Positions 25,541 to 35,447 of a stretch of DNA of 64,000 nt are shown here, in pieces. Made by a program: the position numbers and the translations under genes. Every line of letters starts with the position of its first letter. Within the stretch, counting starts at the first letter, position 1. The notes under the pieces were generated by a model that did no database searches, was not told where the DNA came from, and saw nothing but the letters and a program-made list of their open reading frames with translations. This DNA is from Cyclobacteriaceae bacterium (GTDB taxonomy: Bacteria > Bacteroidota > Bacteroidia > Cytophagales > Cyclobacteriaceae), in NCBI GenBank assembly GCA_016786495.1, contig JAEUUJ010000025.1, positions 25,435-89,434 of the forward strand, in the 5' to 3' direction.

Positions 25541-26407
25541 TCAGCGGGATGCTGAGCGCAGACTGGCTTTTAACGCTTCGTAGTGTGCCTGGTACCCGAA
25601 CTTCTCGGTATCGCTCCGGTAGAGCGCAAAAACCTGTTCCAAAAGTTCGGGGGTGTAGTAGTGTTCGTAGCGGTAAGCATCCCGGCTTTTATTGCGATGA
25701 ACCAGCGTCATCGTATGCTTGCGCAGAAACTGGTCAATCGTTTCGGGCTCTTCCAGTTTCAAGGCGACAACGGTTTTGCCGTGCTGTTCGTACGGCCTGA
25801 CAAACAACTGCTGCGGCCTGAAGTGCTGATCCTTTAACCGATCCGGAATGCGGCAGATCTTCGAGACAAACTCCGCAAAGGAAAGTTCCGGTTTTAAGAT
25901 TCCAAAGAGATAATCGGCATACAGAAAATCTGAACCGGCGTTTTCAAAGAAATCGCGGTACACCGATACGAGCCGTGCAAACGGATTCCGAACCACGGTG
26001 AATACCGTTTCGGATCCGGCCTCGGCAACCGTTTGGAGATTTACATCCGTGAGAAAGTTGATTTGTGTTTCATCAGGATTTTGTTCGGCAAGCAATGGAT
26101 ACTTTTTTATCAGCATCGCATAGCTGATGGAGGTGTTGGCCGATTTCGGAATGCGCACGTACGACAAGCCCGATACGCTGAGATGCCCGCCTTTTGAATT
26201 GAATGCGTTACGGATAAAAGCCAGTTGGCCGATCAGGTTGTTTGGTGTTTTTGGTTGACTGTTACCAGCCTTTACGGCCCCGCGTTGCGGAACGAATTCC
26301 TGCAGGTGCCTCAGGCTTTGCATACGGCCTTTCTGAAAATCACGGCCGTGTGACCGGAGGCTTCCATGGCGGATAATTTGCGCTGCAAGCTGGAGGTATT
26401 TTTTCAA
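25541..26407 (-). CDS. Sulfotransferase-family protein
   Basis: The 288 aa protein carries both PAPS-binding signatures of the sulfotransferase 2 (carbohydrate type) family. The 5'-phosphosulfate loop is YVRIPKSANTS (residues 83-93). The 3'-phosphate-binding segment is VRNPFARLVSVYRDFFEN (139-156), with the RNPFARLVS core typical of the family. It would transfer sulfate from PAPS to a sugar hydroxyl. No transmembrane anchor is obvious. It stands alone, divergent from the C25 peptidase gene at 26536, so the acceptor is not indicated by context. Confidence 0.8.
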   Translation of the reverse strand: MKKYLQLAAQIIRHGSLRSHGRDFQKGRMQSLRHLQEFVPQRGAVKAGNSQPKTPNNLIGQLAFIRNAFNSKGGHLSVSGLSYVRIPKSANTSISYAMLIKKYPLLAEQNPDETQINFLTDVNLQTVAEAGSETVFTVVRNPFARLVSVYRDFFENAGSDFLYADYLFGILKPELSFAEFVSKICRIPDRLKDQHFRPQQLFVRPYEQHGKTVVALKLEEPETIDQFLRKHTMTLVHRNKSRDAYRYEHYYTPELLEQVFALYRSDTEKFGYQAHYEALKASLRSASR

Positions 26408-26535
26408 GCGGAAACCCGGTTTTGACGCTAAAGATAAAGCATCGGTGCCTCTTACTTTAGGGGCTTGCCCGGTATTAAGTCCGGAATAAGCTTGCGTATA
26501 TTGCGCGATAATTGGTGTTGGTGGTTAAATCCCGG

Positions 26536-29500
26536 ATGAAACGTCTCATTTTTACATTTTTTGGCCTGTTTTCGGCTTTTTCGGGATTTTCCCAGTACGG
26601 TAATGAATGGGTAAAATTCAATCAGCCCTATTACAAGATATCGGTCGCAAAAGATGGCCTCTATCGTCTAACCACCACTGATCTCCAAAATGCGGGTTTC
26701 CCGGTAGCCACTACCAATCCACAACAAATTCAGATTTTCCATCGCGGCATTGAACAACAGATTCGCGTGGCGGGCGAACTAGACGGTACGCTTAACCTTG
26801 GTGATTACATAGAGTTCTACGGCCAAAAGAATACGGGCGTCAGCGACCGCGAACTTTACCAACCGTCCACACAACCGCATCAATATTATAATTTATACAG
26901 CGACACCACTGCGTACTTTCTTACGGTAAGCACAACCACTCCGGGGCTCCGGATGTCGTTTTTCTCGGAAGTGAATTTCGGTTTACCGGCAGAATCATTC
27001 CATACAGATCAGAAACTCCTCCTGATCACGAATGACTATAACACGGGAACCCGATACCTTGAATTCATCCAAAATACTTTTTTCGAAACGGGCGAAGGCT
27101 GGACCGGTCAGGAACTGAGCAGCGGCAATGCGCTAACCTATACGTTAACGGATATCAATAACACCTCGCAAAGTTCCGGCAACCCGATTCTGGAAGTTCA
27201 GGTTGTAGGCCGGCAGGAAGCAAGTCACAATGTTGAAGTGTGGGTGGGTCCATCCTCACCCTCGCGCCTCTTCGGGCAGCAATCCCTTTACGGAGCGCAG
27301 GTAGTTACGTTGAACGGTGCCCTAAACTGGTCGGACATCGGCCCAGACGGCCGACTCTTTGTGCAGGTTAAATCAACCGGCAGTGGTTCCCGGATCAGTG
27401 CCTCGTATGTCAAACTTCAGTATCCGCAAACGTTTAATGCAGCGGGGGCGACTGAAAAAGTATTTACGCTCAATCCGAATCCGGGTAACAAATCATACCT
27501 CGAAATTACAAACGCAGCACCCAATACACAGTTGTTTGATGTGACCGATCCGAATAACGTTGTGGCGATCGATCCGAAAGGCACCACCACACTGAAACCG
27601 GTGATCGACAACACGGTTGCATCGCGCAAAATTTTCGCGACTTCGGTTTTTACCACTCCGCCGGTCAAACGGGTATCGTTCCGCACGCTTGGTCCTTCGG
27701 GCGAATATGTGATTATCAGCAACAAAGCGCTGATGAAACCTGCTGCACCCTACAGCGATCCCGTAAAAGCCTACGCTGCCTATCGCGCTTCCGCGGAAGG
27801 CGGTTCGTACGACACGCTGACCGTGGACATGGATCAACTGTACAATCAGTTTAACTATGGCGAGATTTCACCACTGGCGATCACGCGCTTTATGCGATAC
27901 CTTGTGGAGCAGGGAAATCCGAAGTATCTCTTTCTCATTGGTAAAGGACTTGATGTGTGGTATAACTATCATCGTAATCCATCTGCGTTTGCGTTAAAAG
28001 ATCTTGTGCCCACAGCGGGTATGCCGGCTTCGGATATTTATTTCACTGCGGGACTTACCGGTGACAATCCCTATGAGCCTGCAGTGCCAACGGGCCGCAT
28101 CACCGCAAGTTCTCCTCAAGACGTTGCTGCATACCTGAATAAGGTGAAAGAAATGGAGTCACAACCGTTTGACGGTTTGTGGCGGAAGAATATTCTGCAT
28201 TTGAGCGGGGGCATTCAAACGGGTGAACCCGCAAAGTTTGCCGGATATCTCAAAGAAATAGAACCCATTGCACAGGAATTTTATCTCGGAGGTCACGTAA
28301 CGGCGCTCTCAAAAACGAATATTGGTTTTGAACTTTTTAATATTTCCGACTACGTTAACGATGGACTAAACCTGGTCACGCTGTTCGGACATTCATCACC
28401 GGGAACAAATGACGTTAACATTGGCTTTGTAAGTGCACCGGATCTGGGTTACAACAATCCCGGTAAATACCCGATGTTTCTGATCAATGGATGCAATGCG
28501 GGGGATTTCTTTGCCCTCACCACACGGTACGGTGAAGATTGGATCAATACACCCAACAAGGGTGCCGTTGGCTTTATGGCGAATACCTCGTTCGGGTTTG
28601 AAGACATGCTGCTGACGTATTCGCATACGCTCTATTCCGTTGGATACGGTGATTCGGTTTTTATCCACAAGGGAATCGGTGACGTGCAAAAGGAAGTTGT
28701 CAAACAAACTACGAACAACAATAGCTCGTTACGGATGGTTACGCAGGCGCAGCAGATGCTGTTATTGGGCGATCCTGCGGTGTCGCTCTTTGGCACCAAT
28801 AAACCGGATTATGAAGTAAACGGCGCAAACATTTTTGCGGAATCGTATACGGCCGACCCGATCACTGCGGTGAGTGATTCGTTTGCACTGAACATCGTGG
28901 TGCGGAATTTTGGCCGCGCGAAAGAAGATACGCTCGACATCCGCGTCACCCGTTTGCTAAGCGATAATACCACCATCACCTACGACTCAACGTTCCTGCC
29001 GGTACTGTACAGCGATACGCTCACGTTTAACATTCCGCGCGACAGCAAAGGCGCAGGTAACAATACATTTACAATTACGCTTGATCCGGATAACCGGGCA
29101 GTAGAATCAAACGAAAATAATAACGTCACCGATTTTTCTTTACTGATTCCGATGAATGCGGCCCGGGGACTTTATCCGCAGGGATTTGGTATCGTTAATT
29201 CGCTTACCACGAACCTGGTTGTTCAAAGCACCAATCCGCTGGACGATGCCCGCGACTTTGTAATTCAGTTGGATACAACCGATCGGTTTGACAGTCCCTT
29301 TAGTAAAGAGTTCGCGGTAAACGGAAAGGTTATCAGCCAAGCGGTTAATCTCATCGGAACGGTTGATACGCTGGCATATTACTGGCGTGTAAAACTGGCA
29401 CAGCCCGGGGAAAACGAAAGCGCTGACTGGGCAACCCATTCATTCACGTACATCCAGAACGGACCAGAAGGCTGGGCGCAGGTCGACTTCCCGCAGTTTG

Positions 29501-31470
29501 GAAGCAATGAAACCATCGGGTTAACAAAAGATCAGGAAAGTAAAAAGCTTGAACTTCAGGAAACAGTAACCAGTATTTCCATTAAAACCCTCGGGGTGAA
29601 TTATCCGGGGTATGTCACCAATGCCGCGCTTCCGCGAACGTATCATCCCGAACTTTCAGTTAAAGTGAATGATTCGGAATATCATCCGGTGTCGCTGGTT
29701 ACGGCAACTCCGGGATTGGGTTGTCGCAAGAATTCGATCAGCCTGATGGCGTTCAAAAAGACCACGGCCTTGCCGTACATGCCCGTTTCTGTTCAGTATC
29801 CGGATGCCCGTGCGTGTGGCAAGCGGCCGGAGATCATTACGAACTACACCACGTCCGACATCACCAGTGGCGATGGAAAAGATATCATCGCATACATCAA
29901 CAATGTTTCTGTTGGCGATTCGGTTATTTTGTTTTCGTTAGGCAGTCCGGGCTACTCGTCATGGCCGGCTGCTGTTAATACAAAACTGGCAGAACTGGGA
30001 ATTGCGGCTGCACAACTCGCGGCACTGCAGCCGGGTGAACCAGTCGTGATTTTTGCACGCAAGGGATCTGTACCAGGAACAGCAATCATTAAACGCACCA
30101 GTGGCTCACCGGCCGAATCACAATCGCTTTCGGTGAGTGCGAGTGTCACCGGCCGCCATGTATCCGGTGACATGAAGTCGGCTGTGATTGGCCCGGCTAC
30201 GGAGTGGCAAAAGATTTCGTTCACCGGAAACGTATCGGAAGTTCCGGTAACAGATGAATTTAGTTTTGATGTTATCGGTATTTCATTGACCGGATTGAAA
30301 ACACCGTTGTTTACCGACGTTACTTCCGCATCGCTCAACATTGCAGGCCTGGATCCAGCAACGTACCCGTATTTGCAACTGATCTTTCATGCCGCCGATG
30401 AGATCAATCTTACTTCACCGCAGCTTGAGAACTGGATTGTGGAGTACACCCCGGCAGCCGAAGGCGTGCTCACCTACACCGGTGAAACGACAGCCCGGAC
30501 TCTGGCCGAAGGAGAAATCTATACCGGGACCTATGGTTTCATGAATATCTCCGGCAAGCAATTCGGTGATTCACTTACGGTTCAATACACCGTTTACAAC
30601 AAGGCACTGCATACCTCCGATATCCGAGTGAAGAAAATTCCGGCTCCGGCTCCGGGCGAAGAAACAACGTTTGATTTAAGTTATGCTACGGATAACAAAG
30701 CCGGCCTTAACGATGTGCGTGTCTATGTAAATCCGCGGGTGTTGCCCGAACTCTATTACGACAACAACGTGCTCGTGCTGCCGGAGTTCCTGAACGTGCA
30801 GGGCGATATCTTTAATCCGGTAGTGGATGTTACCATCGATGGCCGGTATGTGGTTGACGGTGATTACGTTTCGGCCAGTCCGAAAATTGTCATTCAGGTT
30901 TGGGATGAAAACCCGGTCCGGTTTAAAACCGATACTACGGGGGTGGAGATATTTCTTAAGTATCCGGGTGATAACGAATTTACCGCGATCCATTTTTCCC
31001 GTGACGACATCCAATGGTTTCCCGCTACTACCGTTTCCAATTTCCGGGTTGAGTTCAATCCGCTCGGTCTGCCGGAAGGCAACTACATCCTAAAAGTGAA
31101 TGCGGAAGACGCGAATGGAAATTCAGGCGGAACTGAACCGTATGTGGTGAACTTTGTTGTGCTGGCCGACAATTCCGTAGTGATTGAAAAACCTTATCCG
31201 AATCCCGCGCAAAGCAACGTTTTCTTTACCATCGTGATTACAGGCGATCAGCAACCCGATGCCTTGTTCCTCGAGATCCTGAATGCGAACGGCCAACCCG
31301 TGGCTACGTTTACCAAACGCGATATTTTTGTGGGTACAAATGTATTGGTGTGGCAACGGCAAAATGCGGAGGGTAACAGCGTTCCGGACGGAATGTACCT
31401 TTACCGCATGATTCTCACCCGCGGAACAAAGCAGTTAAAAACGGCCACTGGAAAGTTAATTGTGAAGTAA
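26536..31470 (+). CDS. Secreted C25-family peptidase, PorU2-like, with type IX sorting domain
   Basis: ATG 26536 is followed at once by a signal peptide (KRLIFTFFGLFSAFSGFSQ), so I prefer it to an in-frame TTG eight codons upstream; the product is about 1644 aa. An N-terminal beta-rich region precedes the peptidase C25 (gingipain-like) domain. The catalytic His lies in LFGHSSPGTNDVNIGF (H619) and the catalytic Cys in FLINGCNAGDFF (C653). CARDB/Ig-like domains follow (GRAKEDTLDIRV, VESNENNNVTDF). The last 100 residues are a type IX sorting domain (KPYPNPAQSNVFF, then GMYLYRMIL, ending in LIVK). Proteins of this layout are called putative sortase PorU2; whether it processes sorting signals is inference. 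Confidence 0.85.
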   Translation: MKRLIFTFFGLFSAFSGFSQYGNEWVKFNQPYYKISVAKDGLYRLTTTDLQNAGFPVATTNPQQIQIFHRGIEQQIRVAGELDGTLNLGDYIEFYGQKNTGVSDRELYQPSTQPHQYYNLYSDTTAYFLTVSTTTPGLRMSFFSEVNFGLPAESFHTDQKLLLITNDYNTGTRYLEFIQNTFFETGEGWTGQELSSGNALTYTLTDINNTSQSSGNPILEVQVVGRQEASHNVEVWVGPSSPSRLFGQQSLYGAQVVTLNGALNWSDIGPDGRLFVQVKSTGSGSRISASYVKLQYPQTFNAAGATEKVFTLNPNPGNKSYLEITNAAPNTQLFDVTDPNNVVAIDPKGTTTLKPVIDNTVASRKIFATSVFTTPPVKRVSFRTLGPSGEYVIISNKALMKPAAPYSDPVKAYAAYRASAEGGSYDTLTVDMDQLYNQFNYGEISPLAITRFMRYLVEQGNPKYLFLIGKGLDVWYNYHRNPSAFALKDLVPTAGMPASDIYFTAGLTGDNPYEPAVPTGRITASSPQDVAAYLNKVKEMESQPFDGLWRKNILHLSGGIQTGEPAKFAGYLKEIEPIAQEFYLGGHVTALSKTNIGFELFNISDYVNDGLNLVTLFGHSSPGTNDVNIGFVSAPDLGYNNPGKYPMFLINGCNAGDFFALTTRYGEDWINTPNKGAVGFMANTSFGFEDMLLTYSHTLYSVGYGDSVFIHKGIGDVQKEVVKQTTNNNSSLRMVTQAQQMLLLGDPAVSLFGTNKPDYEVNGANIFAESYTADPITAVSDSFALNIVVRNFGRAKEDTLDIRVTRLLSDNTTITYDSTFLPVLYSDTLTFNIPRDSKGAGNNTFTITLDPDNRAVESNENNNVTDFSLLIPMNAARGLYPQGFGIVNSLTTNLVVQSTNPLDDARDFVIQLDTTDRFDSPFSKEFAVNGKVISQAVNLIGTVDTLAYYWRVKLAQPGENESADWATHSFTYIQNGPEGWAQVDFPQFGSNETIGLTKDQESKKLELQETVTSISIKTLGVNYPGYVTNAALPRTYHPELSVKVNDSEYHPVSLVTATPGLGCRKNSISLMAFKKTTALPYMPVSVQYPDARACGKRPEIITNYTTSDITSGDGKDIIAYINNVSVGDSVILFSLGSPGYSSWPAAVNTKLAELGIAAAQLAALQPGEPVVIFARKGSVPGTAIIKRTSGSPAESQSLSVSASVTGRHVSGDMKSAVIGPATEWQKISFTGNVSEVPVTDEFSFDVIGISLTGLKTPLFTDVTSASLNIAGLDPATYPYLQLIFHAADEINLTSPQLENWIVEYTPAAEGVLTYTGETTARTLAEGEIYTGTYGFMNISGKQFGDSLTVQYTVYNKALHTSDIRVKKIPAPAPGEETTFDLSYATDNKAGLNDVRVYVNPRVLPELYYDNNVLVLPEFLNVQGDIFNPVVDVTIDGRYVVDGDYVSASPKIVIQVWDENPVRFKTDTTGVEIFLKYPGDNEFTAIHFSRDDIQWFPATTVSNFRVEFNPLGLPEGNYILKVNAEDANGNSGGTEPYVVNFVVLADNSVVIEKPYPNPAQSNVFFTIVITGDQQPDALFLEILNANGQPVATFTKRDIFVGTNVLVWQRQNAEGNSVPDGMYLYRMILTRGTKQLKTATGKLIVK

Positions 31471-31489
31471 TCCGGCTTCCGGAATTTTC
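31471..31489. terminator. Weak hairpin between convergent genes
   Basis: TCCGG / CCGGA with a 3-nt loop is followed by ATTTTC. It fills the 19 nt between the stop codons of the C25 peptidase and the carbonic anhydrase. Confidence 0.35.
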
Positions 31490-32119
31490 TTAGAGTTCGT
31501 ACGTATAGATATCGGAAAGTCCTTTCAGGATTTTTGCGAAATCGATTTTCAAATCAATCAGCTTTCCGGTTTTCACATCAAACACCCAGCCGTGAATGGT
31601 GAGTCCACGCTCACGAAAGGCCTGCTGCACGTCAATGGTCTTGAGCAGGTTAACGCATTGCTCCTGTACGTTCAGTTCCACCAGGCGTTTGTAGCGGGTT
31701 TCTTCATCGGAAATGGCGTTCAATTCTTCTTTGTGAAGACGATAAACGTCCTGAATGTTTCGAAGCCACAGGTTAATGATCCCCATGTCGGTCGATTCCA
31801 TCGCAGCTTTCACACCTCCGCAGTAGTAATGTCCGCACACAACAATGTGCTGTACCTTGAGGTATTGCACCGCATAGTTCACAACCGACATCACGTTGAT
31901 ATCACTGTTCGCAATCACGTTGGCAATGTTGCGATGAACAAACACTTCACCGGGTCGCGCACCCATCATTTCTTCTGCCGTTACCCTGCTGTCGGAGCAA
32001 CCGATGTACAAAATCTCCGGTGACTGACCTTTTGAAAGATCATTGAAATAGTCTGGATCAAGCCGCAGGTGTTCTTCAATCCATTGTTGGTTGCTCTCTA
32101 CTATCTTTTCAAAATTCAT
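31490..32119 (-). CDS. Beta-class carbonic anhydrase
   Basis: This is a 209 aa cytoplasmic enzyme that interconverts CO2 and bicarbonate. The zinc ligands are visible as Cys41 (GCSDSRV), His97 and Cys100 (VVCGHYYCGG), with the Asp43-Arg45 dyad of the beta class. The motif GARPGEVFVHRNIANVI (53-69) is also typical. The length is normal and the active site complete. It stands alone and convergent to the C25 peptidase gene. Confidence 0.93.
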   Translation of the reverse strand: MNFEKIVESNQQWIEEHLRLDPDYFNDLSKGQSPEILYIGCSDSRVTAEEMMGARPGEVFVHRNIANVIANSDINVMSVVNYAVQYLKVQHIVVCGHYYCGGVKAAMESTDMGIINLWLRNIQDVYRLHKEELNAISDEETRYKRLVELNVQEQCVNLLKTIDVQQAFRERGLTIHGWVFDVKTGKLIDLKIDFAKILKGLSDIYTYEL

Positions 32120-32221
32120 AGGCCGCGCGGAAAATTGAGAGCCTAAACTACAAAAGAAAACGCATACACGGGGAGCGAAATTGCCATCCTTTTATGAACG
32201 GATGATCTCCATAAAATAACT

Positions 32222-32256
32222 GCTGCCGCCAGACTTAACATGTGTCCGGCGGCAGC
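32222..32256 (-). terminator. Strong hairpin downstream of the 32280 gene
   Basis: The stem is GCTGCCGCC / GGCGGCAGC, extended by GAC/GTC after one mismatch, around a 9-nt loop. It lies 24 nt beyond the stop of the minus-strand gene. There is no clean T-tract on either strand. Confidence 0.55.
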
Positions 32257-32279
32257 TTTTGGGATGATTAATCTGCAAC

Positions 32280-32744
32280 CTACCGGGTGCTGGCTTGTGC
32301 TGCGCGCGAAGCAAGGTTGACTAATACTTTTCCGTCTTTCATCAAGTCGGAAGAATAAAAGAGCGAAACATTTTTTCCGTTTAGATCTTTTTGAACGGCA
32401 ACAATATCTTTTATTGAAATCGTCATCACAGGCGATCCGCCCGGAGTAACGTTAGCAAACTTCCATTCCTTCAGTATTCGCTGCTGGTCTTTAAGCACAA
32501 GCTTCCGGTTTGTTCCCGTTTGCCCACAGTGACTAAACGTAACCCGGAGATTTTCGGTTGGAGTCGTAGCCGAAAGGTCCACCGTTTTAACGGTTTTGTC
32601 CATATGAAGGAATTGCTGTACAGCAAGTGTTTTTCCGACATAGATTTCAAAGTTGTCGCCTCCCCGCAGGGTGAACGCCATCAAGGGTGTAGTGAATACT
32701 GCTATAACAAATAGCGCAAAGCGGATTTTTGCTGACTTTTTCAT
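32280..32744 (-). CDS. Small exported protein of unknown function
   Basis: Starting at ATG 32744 (KKSAKIRFALFVIAVFTTPLM, a signal peptide) the product is 154 aa; nine extra codons upstream are open but less convincing. The mature part of about 130 residues is beta-rich. It has one Cys (SHCGQTGTNRKLVLK) and the segments GGDNFEIYVGK and KNVSLFYSSDLMKDGKV. I do not recognise a family. It is monocistronic, with a strong hairpin behind it and the carbonic anhydrase beyond. A periplasmic location is inferred from the signal peptide. Confidence 0.6.
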   Translation of the reverse strand: MKKSAKIRFALFVIAVFTTPLMAFTLRGGDNFEIYVGKTLAVQQFLHMDKTVKTVDLSATTPTENLRVTFSHCGQTGTNRKLVLKDQQRILKEWKFANVTPGGSPVMTISIKDIVAVQKDLNGKNVSLFYSSDLMKDGKVLVNLASRAAQASTR

Positions 32745-32882
32745 GATACTGTTGGTTGAGTGAAACATCATTTTACTTCAATCAACGCAAGTCACCGCAG
32801 TCATGACGGCCGGTATGACGCATGGTACTGTTTTCTTGATGAACTGCACCCATTCCCGGATGTCAGGGGTTTGTCAGGCAGA

Positions 32883-33272
32883 TTAGTCTTCTTTCAGATT
32901 TGATTTTATGCAGCCCAGTCCATGCCAGAATTCCTTTGGGTACGAGAGCACGATGTTGGTTTGCTTTCCATTAAGGGTTGCGGCTTTCATGTTTAAATTA
33001 AGTTCGTAGCCCGAATCGAGGAGGTGATACTCCACGCTGCTTAAATGGGCAGAGTCAAATGAATTCAAAAACTGCAGATCGCTGAGTGATGCGGGATATT
33101 TACCGGTCCTCAATTTGTGCAGCTCAATCTCACCAAGCATCCCGCGGAATGCCTGATCGGCAATGGTAATCTGCATTTTATTCATCTGGTCGTTCATCTT
33201 CTCCTTTAAATCGGCTGGGAAGCAGGAGGGGAGTATAAGCGTTATCGCCAGGATGTAGCATAAATTTTTCAT
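32883..33272 (-). CDS. Small lipoprotein with pseudopilin-like motif
   Basis: I start it at ATG 33272, which gives a lipoprotein signal (KNLCYILAITLILPSCFPA, lipobox LPSC) and a 129 aa product. The mature region has ELHKLRTGKYPASLSDLQ, which recalls the periplasmic domain of type II secretion pseudopilins (GspG: L..G.YP....L..L). There is no pilin-type N-terminus, so a pseudopilin role is unlikely. It starts 16 nt after the stop of the hydrolase gene and is probably co-transcribed with it. Confidence 0.6.
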   Translation of the reverse strand: MKNLCYILAITLILPSCFPADLKEKMNDQMNKMQITIADQAFRGMLGEIELHKLRTGKYPASLSDLQFLNSFDSAHLSSVEYHLLDSGYELNLNMKAATLNGKQTNIVLSYPKEFWHGLGCIKSNLKED

Positions 33273-33288
33273 AGGGTGAGGTTTAGTG

Positions 33289-33936
33289 TTAAGGGAGTGA
33301 TTCGATCCATGTCTGTGTTGCATCTGCCAGTTCAGGAATGAAAATCTTCTTTCCTGATTTAAACGAATGATCAGCGCCTTCGAAAATTTCGAGTGTGGCA
33401 GTCTTCAATTTTTTTGTAACCTGTTTAATCAGCTTCAGTTCCGCCAGCGCATCGCGCGAGCCCTGCAGGAATAACATCGGCACCGCCACGGTCTTCAGAT
33501 GATCGGCCCTGTCCACACCCGGATCTCCGGCTGCGTGCAGCGGGAATCCATAGAAGAGTAACCCGTTGACGTACGCAGGATGATTTTTGGACAGGTATTG
33601 TGAGGTCATGCGGCCTCCGAACGACTTTCCTGCTCCGAATATTTTTGCCTTCGGGAACAGCTCGTGTGCTTTCGCCAAAACCATCTCTGCGGTTTTCGTG
33701 GCTACGGCAGGCACGTCCGGTCGCTTCTTTCCGTTCTCCATGTAGGGAAAATTATAGCGCAGCGTGCCGATATTTCGCGCAGCCAGCGCCTCCGACAAGT
33801 CGGTCATAAAGATATGGTTCATGCCGGCCCCTGCACCGTGGGCAAGTACGATCAAGGCTTTCATGTTCGGTGGTTCAAGCAATGCGGCAGAAACCGTCCC
33901 GATGGTTTCTGAAATTTTGATTTTCAATTGCTTCAT
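33289..33936 (-). CDS. Alpha/beta-fold hydrolase (KANL3/Tex30 type)
   Basis: This 215 aa protein has the alpha/beta-hydrolase fold with an oxyanion-region motif LAHGAGAGMNH (residues 31-41). The nucleophile elbow is GAGKSFGGRM (Ser105). An Asp lies in LQGSRDALAE and the catalytic His in EGADHSFK near residue 190. The sequence pattern fits the KANL3/Tex30-like (dienelactone-hydrolase-related) group, whose substrates are mostly unknown. The small lipoprotein gene follows closely. Confidence 0.8.
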   Translation of the reverse strand: MKQLKIKISETIGTVSAALLEPPNMKALIVLAHGAGAGMNHIFMTDLSEALAARNIGTLRYNFPYMENGKKRPDVPAVATKTAEMVLAKAHELFPKAKIFGAGKSFGGRMTSQYLSKNHPAYVNGLLFYGFPLHAAGDPGVDRADHLKTVAVPMLFLQGSRDALAELKLIKQVTKKLKTATLEIFEGADHSFKSGKKIFIPELADATQTWIESLP

Positions 33937-34091
33937 ACGTTTGTTACCCGGAAGGTTAAGATACGGAAAAATGAACGCAGTGCCCGGCCGTTTTTCCGCG
34001 GCAAGAAGTCCGGTTAAAAAATCAATAAAAATAAACCTGAGTAAGCCTTTCGGGTAACGCGGGAAAACTTTTAACTTTCGCAGTTATCCGT

Positions 34092-35447
34092 ATGTCGCTA
34101 ACCTTCGCAAATTTCGTTAGGGCGATCATCTTCAGAAAAGAAGACCAGCGTAATCTATCCTATACACAGTATAAAAGAATACTGCTCACGGGTCAGCTTA
34201 GTCTGATCTCGTTTGCAGTCGTGCTTATGTATGCAGTATTCGATCTTGCGTTTGGGATCTACTACACCTGGTCATACCAATTGGCGTGTGGAGTAATAAT
34301 TGCGCTCGGCTGGTACCTGAACCGGTTGGGATATCATACCGTGGGAAGCCTTATTCTGGGTATCGGCATAAACCTGACGGTGATGGTATTTTCGAGCCTC
34401 GAACAGGTGAGTACCGGGCTTTACATGTTTTACATGACCACCGCGGTGGGCGCGTATGCCGTTTTTGGATATGAGGGCCGAAAAAAGGCAATGTTCATTG
34501 CTGCGTTGTCGATTGCCTGTTTTTTGATCATGGTATTTGTGCCCTTCGAAATCTTACCGCGGCATTCCTATTCCGAAACGTACATCCGGGCCAACCTGAT
34601 TTTCAATTTTCTCATCAGCCTGATTGCCTGCGTAACGATCATTCATTTCATGCTCGCCATCCACCAACGCTCCGAGAGTATTTTGATGGAGGATGAACAA
34701 AAACTGTTGATGCAAAACCGGGAGCTTACTAAAATCAACAGTGAACTGGATAAGTTTGTATACAGCACTTCGCATGACCTTCGCGCTCCGCTCAGTTCGG
34801 TACGCGGACTGATCCAACTCCTGGAACGCGAAACAAATCCGGATGAATTTAAACTCTACCTCGGTCTGATGAAAAACCGGGTCGATAACCTCGATAAATT
34901 TATAACGGACATTTCTGATTACTCACGAAACAGCAGAACCGAGGTTACCCAAACTCCGGTGCAGGTAAAAGAGTGCATTGGTCAGGTACTCGACAGCCTC
35001 CGGTTCTATCCGGGGTCCGAACGCGTACAGATGCAGGTCAATGTGCCGGAAGATTTGTCGATCGTGTCCGACCCGATGCGACTGCAACTGGTAATCGGCA
35101 ACCTGGTATCCAATGCGTTTAAGTATTATGATTCCGCCAAAGCGGAGCATTATCTGAAGATCTCCGCCAATGTGCATGACTCTGAACTTGATCTTACGTT
35201 TTCCGACAATGGAATCGGCATCGTGCCGGAACGTTTATCACGGGTGTTCGACATGTTTTTCCAGGCGCATGAGAAATCCGTAGGCTCAGGCCTCGGTCTT
35301 TATATTGTTAAAGAAACCATGGAAAAATTAGGCGGCTCCATTCGGGCACAATCTGCGCAGGGCGTTGGCTCGACCTTTATTATGAGCCTGCCGCTGATCC
35401 CGGAACGCGCTGCTTCCGGTGATGCCGGATCGCCAAAAATGCCGTGA
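34092..35447 (+). CDS. Membrane-bound sensor histidine kinase
   Basis: The 451 aa protein has about six transmembrane helices (residues 30-190) and a short coiled coil (EDEQKLLMQNRELTKINSEL). The HisKA domain has phospho-acceptor His228 (YSTSHDLRAPLSSVRG). The HATPase_c domain shows the N box (LVIGNLVSNAFKYY) and G boxes (DNGIGI, GSGLGLYI). There is no extracellular sensor domain, so sensing is probably by the membrane part. No response regulator is adjacent. Its 3' end overlaps the convergent membrane-protein gene by 68 bp. Confidence 0.85.
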   Translation: MSLTFANFVRAIIFRKEDQRNLSYTQYKRILLTGQLSLISFAVVLMYAVFDLAFGIYYTWSYQLACGVIIALGWYLNRLGYHTVGSLILGIGINLTVMVFSSLEQVSTGLYMFYMTTAVGAYAVFGYEGRKKAMFIAALSIACFLIMVFVPFEILPRHSYSETYIRANLIFNFLISLIACVTIIHFMLAIHQRSESILMEDEQKLLMQNRELTKINSELDKFVYSTSHDLRAPLSSVRGLIQLLERETNPDEFKLYLGLMKNRVDNLDKFITDISDYSRNSRTEVTQTPVQVKECIGQVLDSLRFYPGSERVQMQVNVPEDLSIVSDPMRLQLVIGNLVSNAFKYYDSAKAEHYLKISANVHDSELDLTFSDNGIGIVPERLSRVFDMFFQAHEKSVGSGLGLYIVKETMEKLGGSIRAQSAQGVGSTFIMSLPLIPERAASGDAGSPKMP

